A stretch of 36,408 nt of DNA from the NCBI GenBank assembly GCA_041488235.1, contig JBGPOW010000019.1, positions 1 through 36,408 on the forward strand, read 5' to 3'. The notes below the pieces were generated by a model, which was not told the origin of the DNA, did no database searches, and saw only the letters and a program-made list of their open reading frames with translations. The translations under genes were made by a program, and so were the position numbers. The DNA comes from DP-19 sp041488235 (GTDB lineage: Bacteria; Desulfobacterota; Binatia; UTPRO1). This document shows positions 1 through 5,864 of this stretch, one piece after another. The stretch's first letter is position 1, and the number at the start of each line of letters is the position of its first letter.

Positions 1-806
1 AGATCGACGGCGGTGACGAAATGGTGGATCTCGCCGGCGTCGTCGTAGAGGCCGAGGTCGATCTCCGCCGCGCGCGGCAAGGGTCGATAGTTGGCCCTGT
101 CCTCGGAGTCCCACGCGTCGAGCCACTCGACGCCGTTGTGAAAACGGAAGGCGAGGCTCGCGACGTCGTCGAGAAACGCCGTCGGCGTCGCCGCGTCGAG
201 CGCCTCGCGCGACGACATCAGCGCCTCGCGCCGCAGGAGCCGTTCCGGATGGACGCCGAGGACCGACGCGTGGCGCGCACCGAAGGCGGCGAAGAAGTCT
301 TCCGCCTCGTCGTCGTCGACGTTTCCCGCGGCGCCGCGGCCGTCATCGCGCGGCGCGACGCGGCCGTCCCGTGCCGATCCCGCCCGGTCGTCGCGCGCGC
401 CACGATCGCGGCGGCGGTCGCGCAGCTCTGGAAAAAAGTAGCTGATCACCCGCTGATCGGTGTCGCGGCCGTAGACTCCCGCCGGGCGCGACGACAGCGC
501 GCTGAAGCTGATGGAGTCGAGCGGCAGCGACTCGGTGCCGCCGCGCAGGCTGCGGAAGATCCGGATGTCCGTCGCTCCGTCGGGATAGTAGGCCGACGCG
601 AGCTCGTCGGCGATGCGCCCGACGGCGCTGCGGCCTTCCTGCGTGAGCTCCGCCCGCTCCTCGGCGATCTGCTTCGAGCGCAACGTGCGCGCGAAGGTGC
701 CGTACACCGTGAGCGCGACGATGCCGAAGATCGTGACCGCCATCATGACCTCGAGGAGCGTGAACGCGCGCAGCCGGCGCCCGCGCTCGCAGCGGCCGGC
801 GCTCAC
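1..806 (-). CDS. gspJ: Type II secretion minor pseudopilin GspJ (partial, C-terminus off the left edge)
   Basis: The frame opens with GTG at 806-804, overlapping the gspI stop as GTGA, and stays open to the window edge (about 268 codons). The translation begins VSAGRCERGRRLRAFTLLEV, followed by a hydrophobic stretch, MMAVTIFGIVALTVYGTF. This is a class III prepilin leader plus N-terminal helix. GspJ is a minor pseudopilin that forms the tip complex of the T2SS pseudopilus with GspI and GspK at the inner membrane. Position after gspG-H-I and the relatively long body favour GspJ over GspK. One oddity is that the residue before the cleavage Phe is Ala, where the other three pseudopilins here have Gly. 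An Asp/Arg-rich low-complexity stretch (about residues 128-165) interrupts the body. gspK would be expected next, outside the window. Confidence 0.85.
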   Translation of the reverse strand, partial: MSAGRCERGRRLRAFTLLEVMMAVTIFGIVALTVYGTFARTLRSKQIAEERAELTQEGRSAVGRIADELASAYYPDGATDIRIFRSLRGGTESLPLDSISFSALSSRPAGVYGRDTDQRVISYFFPELRDRRRDRGARDDRAGSARDGRVAPRDDGRGAAGNVDDDEAEDFFAAFGARHASVLGVHPERLLRREALMSSREALDAATPTAFLDDVASLAFRFHNGVEWLDAWDSEDRANYRPLPRAAEIDLGLYDDAGEIHHFVTAVD

Positions 807-1195
807 GGCCGGCGCCTCAGGTAGTACGTGAGCGTCACGTCGTCGCCGGACTCCTCGGCGCCGCCGAAAACGCGGACGCGGATCTCGCGGACGTCCGGTA
901 CCGGCAGCGGCGCCGTCACCTCGCGCTCCCAGCGCAGGCCCGGGAAACGTCCGGGGTAGCGGTCCTCGAAGTCGCCGTCCGTCAATCCGATGTCGGGAAA
1001 CGGCTCGACCTCGGCGTCGGTCATGAGCGCACGCGCGAGGAGCGTCGCGTCGGTGATACGCTGGTCGCGCTCGAGGAGCGCGAGGTTGCGGACGTGCAGG
1101 CCGAGCAAGCTCACGAGGGCCAATCCCAGAACGGCGACGGCGACCAGCACCTCGAGCAGCGTGAAGCCGCTGCGCCGTGTGCGCGCGCGCGTCAC
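803..1195 (-). CDS. gspI: Type II secretion minor pseudopilin GspI
   Basis: This 130-residue protein starts with GTG at 1195, overlapping the gspH stop by four bases (GTGA). The prepilin leader MTRARTRRSG precedes FTLLEVLVAVAVLGLALVSLLGL, with Gly at -1 and Glu at +5, the canonical prepilin-peptidase site and assembly glutamate. Length and the short beta-rich C-terminal part (WEREVTAPLPVPDVREIRVRV) fit GspI, which nucleates the pseudopilus tip with GspJ and GspK. It sits between gspH and gspJ in the usual order, translationally coupled on both sides. Confidence 0.9.
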   Translation of the reverse strand: MTRARTRRSGFTLLEVLVAVAVLGLALVSLLGLHVRNLALLERDQRITDATLLARALMTDAEVEPFPDIGLTDGDFEDRYPGRFPGLRWEREVTAPLPVPDVREIRVRVFGGAEESGDDVTLTYYLRRRP

Positions 1196-1881
1196 GGAGC
1201 CGCGCCGCCGGGGCGGTCGCCGCTGCGCCGTAGGAGCGAGCTCCGTCCTTGCGTGCCTCCGGCGTCGTCGTGGCCGGCGTCGCGCGCGTCGGCGATACGG
1301 CGGGGATCGAAGTCGACGTACGTGTCGGCGATGCGCGTCCGCCCGGTCAGCGGCTCGAGAGCGAGCGTCGCGAACTCGTGGCGCGTGTTCGTGAGATGCA
1401 CGACGAGCGGGTCCGCGTAGCCCTCCGGGAAGAACTGCGCGAACACGAGCCCCTCGCGCACGACGCCGAGCGCCGGCAGCACGACGTCCGCGAACGCGAC
1501 GGACGCGGGCAGCGCCGTGGGCCGCGCGAGCGGCGAGTCGTCGGGGACGAACCGGGGGTCGTCGGGATCGTCGTTCAGCACCGTCACCCAGTACACGTGC
1601 TTGTCGAGGTCGAGATTGAGGCGCATCGGACGGCGGCGGAACGCCGCCTCCTCGTACAGATACCGCGCCGTCGTCGCGAGACGCGCGGCGTCGCTCGTGA
1701 GCGCGGCGCTGTCGGCATTGCGCAGCCGCGGAATCACGAAGCTCGCGGCGATCGCGAGGACGAGGAGGACGATCGAGAGCTCGAGGAGCGTGAAGCCGGT
1801 AGTGCGCGTGCGCTCGGGCGTGGCGGCGGAGTCGGCGCGGTCGCGAGGCTCAGAGGACGGTATGCGAGTCGATGTCGGCAA
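1192..1881 (-). CDS. gspH: Type II secretion minor pseudopilin GspH
   Basis: The protein has the prepilin motif TTGFTLLELSIVLLVLAIAA at about residues 27-46, then a GspH/FimT-like body with YLYEEAAFRRRPMRLNLDL. The best available start is TTG at 1881, inside the 3' end of gspG (32-base overlap). I find no ATG, GTG or TTG in this frame between the gspG stop and the prepilin motif, so the overlap seems real. At 229 residues it is longer than typical GspH, with an Asp/Gly/Arg-rich C-terminal tail from about residue 195. Its stop overlaps the gspI start. GspH is thought to link the pseudopilus shaft to the tip complex. Confidence 0.85.
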   Translation of the reverse strand: MPTSTRIPSSEPRDRADSAATPERTRTTGFTLLELSIVLLVLAIAASFVIPRLRNADSAALTSDAARLATTARYLYEEAAFRRRPMRLNLDLDKHVYWVTVLNDDPDDPRFVPDDSPLARPTALPASVAFADVVLPALGVVREGLVFAQFFPEGYADPLVVHLTNTRHEFATLALEPLTGRTRIADTYVDFDPRRIADARDAGHDDAGGTQGRSSLLRRSGDRPGGAAP

Positions 1882-2281
1882 ACTTGCCCTCGCCGCCCTC
1901 GGCTCCGTCCGCGCCGTACGACTTCAGCGTGTACGCGTTGCCGTCGCTCAAAAATACGTAGGGGTTTCCCCAGGGGTCGACGGGCAGGGTCTCGAGATAG
2001 CCGTCGGCATTCCAGCGCCGCGGCACGTTCCCCGTCTCCGGCTTCGTGACCAACGCCTGCAGGCCTTGATCGGTCGTCGGGTAGAAGCCGTTGTCGAGCT
2101 TGTAGAGGTGCAGCGCCTCCTCGATGCCCTTGATGTCGGCGGCGGCCTTCGTCCGGCGCGCCTCGTCGGTGCGCCCCACGATCCGCGGCGCGACGAGCGT
2201 CACCAGCAGGCCGAGGATGAACACCACGACCATGATCTCGATGAGCGTGAACCCCGCGCTCCCGCGCCGACGCATGATCAT
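1850..2281 (-). CDS. gspG: Type II secretion major pseudopilin GspG
   Basis: This is the main subunit of the T2SS pseudopilus. From ATG at 2281 it has 143 residues; an ATG at 2275 is equally possible, and a TTG at 2296 would add five residues. The leader MIMRRRGSAG precedes FTLIEIMVVVFILGLLVTLV, with cleavage expected after Gly10. The family's C-terminal block is clear: NGFYPTTDQGLQALV, then a WNADGYLETLPVDPWGNPY stretch and the Asp-rich calcium-binding loop near GKFADIDS. The length is normal for GspG. It is the first pseudopilin gene, separated by about 160 bp from the upstream small basic gene, with a TATAAT box in that gap, so gspG-J may have its own promoter. Confidence 0.95.
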   Translation of the reverse strand: MIMRRRGSAGFTLIEIMVVVFILGLLVTLVAPRIVGRTDEARRTKAAADIKGIEEALHLYKLDNGFYPTTDQGLQALVTKPETGNVPRRWNADGYLETLPVDPWGNPYVFLSDGNAYTLKSYGADGAEGGEGKFADIDSHTVL

Positions 2282-2314
2282 GGTCGACGATACCAACTCC
2301 GACCGTCCGCCTCA

Positions 2315-2320
2315 ATTATA
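2315..2320 (-). promoter_or_regulatory. Candidate -10 box for gspG-J
   Basis: The minus strand reads TATAAT at 2320-2315, 33 bases upstream of the ATG at 2281. It is one of very few AT-rich hexamers in the region. The hexamer 17 bp further upstream (GGCTCC) is not a recognisable -35 box, so this may be an activated promoter or a chance match. Confidence 0.4.
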
Positions 2321-2443
2321 GGGGGAACGACGAGAGAGGAGCCCGGATTCACCGCAAGCCACGACGTCGAGAGCGAGCAGCCGGCTCGCTCCCCGTCGCG
2401 GATCCACGCCCCGACGAGCCGGCGCCGACGATCACGTCGTCGA

Positions 2444-2647
2444 CTACAGATGCGCCTTCCACCAGGGCGCGCCACTCTGGCTGTACTTGTCGCGCGCCGC
2501 CGCGGCCGCCGGCGCCGCTTTCGCGGGCGCGCGTTTCGGCGCGTTCTTCGCGCCGCCGGCTTTCGCCTTGGTGTGTGCGCGCGCCGCCGGCTTCTTCGTC
2601 GCCGTCTTCGATTTCGCCTTGGACCTCTTCGCCTTCATCTTCGCCAT
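2444..2647 (-). CDS. Small Lys/Ala-rich basic protein, histone H1-like tail
   Basis: This 67-residue protein starts at ATG 2647, set by an excellent Shine-Dalgarno (GGAGG at 2659-2655, spacing 7). An in-frame start 11 codons upstream lacks this. The sequence opens MAKMKAKRSKAKSKTATKKP, continues with Lys/Ala/Pro repeats to about residue 50, and ends in a different segment, DKYSQSGAPWWKAHL, with two Trp residues. The basic Ala/Lys/Pro part resembles H1-like nucleoid or nucleic-acid-binding tails, but I recognise no named family. It lies between gspF and gspG, where no T2SS component is known to map. It is in the same direction as the operon and has a possible promoter upstream (TTGCGA-17-TAAGAC). 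Whether it has any role in secretion is unknown. Confidence 0.75.
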   Translation of the reverse strand: MAKMKAKRSKAKSKTATKKPAARAHTKAKAGGAKNAPKRAPAKAAPAAAAARDKYSQSGAPWWKAHL

Positions 2648-2654
2648 CGCTGTG

Positions 2655-2659
2655 CCTCC
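2655..2659 (-). promoter_or_regulatory. Ribosome binding site of the small basic protein
   Basis: The minus strand reads GGAGG at 2659-2655, seven bases before the ATG at 2647. It fixes the start and argues that this short frame is really translated. Confidence 0.75.
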
Positions 2660-2700
2660 GCGCTCCGTGCCGTGAGTCATTCAACCTGCGGAGCGCGACC

Positions 2701-2729
2701 GTCTTACGCGATGGCGACGAGAGTCGCAA
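2701..2729 (-). promoter_or_regulatory. Candidate sigma-70-type promoter of the small basic protein gene
   Basis: On the minus strand TTGCGA (2729-2724) and TAAGAC (2706-2701) are 17 bp apart, about 54 bases upstream of the ATG. The -35 is good and the -10 is weak. It lies downstream of the 2803-2900 palindrome, so the gene could be expressed independently of gspC-F. Confidence 0.3.
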
Positions 2730-2802
2730 TTCGTTTCGCGTCGCCGCTCGTCGCGCCGCGGCGGATGTCGCCGTTCGAGTGAACGCACGTACGACAATGA
2801 CT

Positions 2803-2900
2803 CGGAAGGTCGGCGGGGTCGCCGGCGCTGCACCCGTGGTGCGCAGATGAACCTTATCGCGCACGTCGGGTGCAGCGCCGACGACCCCGCCGACCTTCCG
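2803..2900. repeat. 98-bp palindrome, copy 1 of a dispersed repeat family (core 2829-2874)
   Basis: The left arm 2803-2821 is the exact reverse complement of 2882-2900 (19 bp). After a short mismatch, a further 14 bp pair exactly (2823-2836 with 2867-2880), and 6 bp of GTGCGC/GCGCAC close a loop of about 14 bases. The central 46 bp (2829-2874) recur at 27449-27494 and, with a different loop, at 21048-21093 and 21291-21336. The hairpin starts four bases past the gspF stop codon. It has no T-run on either side, so it is not an ordinary intrinsic terminator. It could block or process the gspCDEF transcript, or be a REP/MITE-like element. Confidence 0.9.
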
Positions 2901-2904
2901 CGCC

Positions 2905-4128
2905 CTACCTCACGATCCGGTTCAACTCGAAAATCGGCATGAGTATCGCGAGCACGATGAACAGCACGACGAGCCCCATGAAGACGATCATCAACGGCTC
3001 GAGGATCGTCGTCAGCGAGCCGACGGCGTTCTCCACCTCGTTGTCGTAGGCGTCGGCTGCCTTCCCGAGCATCTCCTCGAGCTGGCCGCTGCGCTCGCCG
3101 ACCGCGACCATGTGGACGACGAGCGGTGGAAAGACGCCGCTTTCGCGCAGCGGCGGCGCGATGCTCTGGCCTTCGCGGATCGCATCGCGCGCGTTCTCGA
3201 TCGCGCGGGCGATGATGGCGTTGCCGACGATGTTGCGCACGATGTCGAGCGCGGGGAGAAGGCCGATGCCGCTCGCGAGCAGCGTCGAGAGCGTGCGGGC
3301 GAAGCGTGCCAGCGCGAGCTTCTGCACCAGCCTGCCGAAGTAGGGAAGCTGCAAGACCCAGCGATCGAGGCGCTCGCGTCCGGCGGCGGTGCGCGCGTAG
3401 GCGCGGACGCCGAGCGCCGCGCCGGCGACGGCGAGCAGCAGCAGCCACCACCAGCGTGCCGCGAATCCGGAGACCGCGATCAGGATCAGCGTCAGGTGCG
3501 GCAGCTGCTGCTGGGTCTCCTGGAAGATGCGCGTGACTTTGGGGACGACGTACGAGACGAGAAAGAAGAGGATACCGCCGCCGAGGACGAGCATCACCGC
3601 CGGGTACGTCAGCGCCGCGCGCACCTTGCCGAGCAGGCGCGCCTGGTTCTCGGTGTAGTCGGCGAGGCGCTCGAGGACGACCTCGAGGGCGCCGCTCGCC
3701 TCGCCTGCGCGCACCATGTTGACGTAGAGCGGCGAGAAGAGTCGCGGGTGCTCGGTGAGCGCGTCGGCGAGTGAACGGCCCTCCGTGACGCGCTCGCGAA
3801 TCTGCACGATCGCGCGCCGCAGGTGCTCGCGCTCGGTTTGCTCGGCGAGCGCGGCGAGCGCCTCGACGAGCGGCAAGCCGGCGTCGACGAGGGTCGCCAG
3901 TTGGCGCGTCACCGCGGCGAGCTCCTGCGTCGGTACGCGCTCGCCGATCGTTGGTACGGCGAACGTGGCGGTGCGCCGCCCGGCGGGAGCGCGGTCCTCG
4001 GCGAGGTCGGTCGGGAAGACGCCGGTACGTCGCAGCTTGACGCGAGCGGTGCGCGGGCTCTCGGCGTCGATGACGCCGGTGACCGCCCGTCCCTCGCTGC
4101 TCAGGCCCTTATAGGCGTAGACGGGCAC
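2905..4128 (-). CDS. gspF: Type II secretion inner-membrane platform protein GspF
   Basis: This 407-residue polytopic protein is of normal family length and starts with GTG at 4128. It begins MPVYAYKGLSSEGRAVTGVI, the typical GspF opening. It carries two tandem T2SSF domains (about residues 70-195 and 272-395), each with the pattern LVDAGLPLVEAL or LLASGIGLLPAL. Membrane segments lie near residues 171-193, 215-240 and 375-397. GspF forms the inner-membrane core to which GspE couples ATP hydrolysis. It follows gspE by 20 bp and is the last gene before the copy 1 palindrome. Confidence 0.95.
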   Translation of the reverse strand: MPVYAYKGLSSEGRAVTGVIDAESPRTARVKLRRTGVFPTDLAEDRAPAGRRTATFAVPTIGERVPTQELAAVTRQLATLVDAGLPLVEALAALAEQTEREHLRRAIVQIRERVTEGRSLADALTEHPRLFSPLYVNMVRAGEASGALEVVLERLADYTENQARLLGKVRAALTYPAVMLVLGGGILFFLVSYVVPKVTRIFQETQQQLPHLTLILIAVSGFAARWWWLLLLAVAGAALGVRAYARTAAGRERLDRWVLQLPYFGRLVQKLALARFARTLSTLLASGIGLLPALDIVRNIVGNAIIARAIENARDAIREGQSIAPPLRESGVFPPLVVHMVAVGERSGQLEEMLGKAADAYDNEVENAVGSLTTILEPLMIVFMGLVVLFIVLAILMPIFELNRIVR

Positions 4129-4148
4129 GGGTCAGCGAGGCGACGGCC

Positions 4149-5858
4149 TCACGCGAGGTCGTCCTGCGTGACGCGTAGGACCTCCTCGATCGTCGTCTCG
4201 CCGGCAAGGACCTTGGCGGCGCCGTCCTGCCGGAGCGTCAGCATCCCGCCGAGCGTCGCGGCGCGGCGGATGGCGGCGGCGTCGGCGCTCTTCATGATCA
4301 GCGTCCGTACGTCGTCGTCGATGACGAGCAGCTCGTGGATGCCGGTGCGGCCGCGATACCCGGTCTGCTTGCACGCGTCGCAGCCGGCGCCGCCGGCGTA
4401 GATCGTCCGGCCGGTCGCGGCGCTCGGGAGGAGGCCGATCTCGGCGAGCGTCGCCGTGTCGGGGTGAACCGTCCTCCGGCAACGGTCGCAGACGCGACGG
4501 ACGAGCCGCTGCGCCATGACCGCGATCACCGACGACGAGACGAGGAACGGCTCCGTCCCCATCTCGACGAGACGCGTGACCGCGCTCGCGGAGTCGTTGG
4601 TGTGCAGCGTCGAGAAGACGAGGTGACCGGTGAGCGCCGCCTGGATCGCGATCTCGGCGGTCTCGCCGTCGCGGATCTCGCCGACCATGATGACGTCCGG
4701 GTCTTGGCGCAAGATCGAGCGTAAGCCGTTCGCGAAGGTGAGCTCGATCTTCGGGTTCACTTGCATCTGGCCGACGCCGTCGAGCTGGTACTCGATCGGG
4801 TCCTCGATCGTGATGATGTTGCGCTCGCTGGAGTTGATCGTGGAGAGCGCGGCGTAGAGCGTCGTCGTCTTACCGCTGCCGGTCGGCCCGGTGACGAGGA
4901 TGATGCCGTGGCTCTGATGCACGAGCCGGCCGACGAGCGTGAGGTTGCGGCCGTTCAGGCCGAGCTCTTCCAGGCCGAGCAGCGTCGACGAGCGGTCGAG
5001 CAGGCGCAGCACGACGCGCTCGCCATACGCGGTCGGGATGACCGAGACGCGCACGTCGATGTCGCGTCCCGCGACCTTGGTGCGCAGCCGGCCGTCTTGC
5101 GGTAGGCGCTTCTCGGCGATGTTGAGGCCCGCCATGATCTTCACGCGCGAGATGATGACCGCCTGAAAGCGTTTCGGCGGCGAGATCACGTCGTAGAGGA
5201 TGCCGTCGATGCGGAAGCGGACCGCGAGCGTGCGCTCGAAGGGCTCGATGTGGATGTCGCTGGCGCGATCCTTCACCGCTTGGAAGAGGAGGGAGTTGAC
5301 GAGCCGGATGATCGGCGCCTCGTCGCCCGTGTCGAGGAGATCGCGCGGCTCCTCGAGCTCGGTCGCGATGAGATCGAGCCGTTCCTCGTCGAGGTCGTCC
5401 ATCAGCTCCGCCGCCGAGCCCGACGCGCGGTCGTAGGCGCGGTTGATCGCCTCGGCGAGCACGTCCGCCGGTAAGACGACGGCGCGGACCGGGCGACCGT
5501 AGAGGACGCGCAGGTCGTCGAGCGGGCCGAGGGCCCGCGGGTCGGCGATCGCCGCGACCAGCTCGTCGTCGTCGCGGCGGAGCGGCAGGATGGCGTTCCG
5601 GCGCGCGTACTGCATCGGCAGCCGGTCGAGGAGCTCGAGGTCGACGTCCGCGGTCGCGAGGTCGGCAGCGAAGGGCAGGTCGTAGGCTCCCGCGAGGGCG
5701 CGTGCCCACGCCGGGCCGTCGAGCGCGCCGAGCTCGCGCAGCGCGTCCGGCAGCGACTTGCCGTCGCGCTGGCGCTCGCGCGCGCGCGCGACGAGCTCGG
5801 AGGAGACGCCGGTGCGGGCGATGAGGAGGTCTTCGAAGCGTTTGGCGGGCGTGGCCAT
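4149..5858 (-). CDS. gspE: Type II secretion ATPase GspE
   Basis: This 569-residue cytoplasmic ATPase powers pseudopilus assembly. The N-terminal GspE_N region (about 1-150) is followed by the Asp/His box (ASDIHIEPFE near 199-208), Walker A GPTGSGKT (324-331), and Walker B with VGEIRDGETAEIA near 392-404. A His box TGHLVFSTLHTND follows. A four-Cys zinc module (CDRCRR then CDACKQTGYRGRTGIHE) is present, as in T2SS and PilB ATPases. The ATG at 5858 is six bases from the gspD stop, so the genes are coupled. Confidence 0.97.
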   Translation of the reverse strand: MATPAKRFEDLLIARTGVSSELVARARERQRDGKSLPDALRELGALDGPAWARALAGAYDLPFAADLATADVDLELLDRLPMQYARRNAILPLRRDDDELVAAIADPRALGPLDDLRVLYGRPVRAVVLPADVLAEAINRAYDRASGSAAELMDDLDEERLDLIATELEEPRDLLDTGDEAPIIRLVNSLLFQAVKDRASDIHIEPFERTLAVRFRIDGILYDVISPPKRFQAVIISRVKIMAGLNIAEKRLPQDGRLRTKVAGRDIDVRVSVIPTAYGERVVLRLLDRSSTLLGLEELGLNGRNLTLVGRLVHQSHGIILVTGPTGSGKTTTLYAALSTINSSERNIITIEDPIEYQLDGVGQMQVNPKIELTFANGLRSILRQDPDVIMVGEIRDGETAEIAIQAALTGHLVFSTLHTNDSASAVTRLVEMGTEPFLVSSSVIAVMAQRLVRRVCDRCRRTVHPDTATLAEIGLLPSAATGRTIYAGGAGCDACKQTGYRGRTGIHELLVIDDDVRTLIMKSADAAAIRRAATLGGMLTLRQDGAAKVLAGETTIEEVLRVTQDDLA

Positions 5859-5864
5859 CGGACG

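Noticed and set aside
2408..2446. Minus-strand translation VDDVIVGAGSSG just after the small basic gene, resembling the FAD-binding start of GMC oxidoreductases
   Set aside because: Only about 11 residues match and the similarity ends at once. There is no start or downstream GMC sequence. It could be a tiny relic, but chance is not excluded.
2803..2900. The long palindromes as Rho-independent terminators
   Set aside because: None is followed by a T-run, the arms are far longer than terminator hairpins, and copy 4 lies between divergent starts where no terminator is needed.
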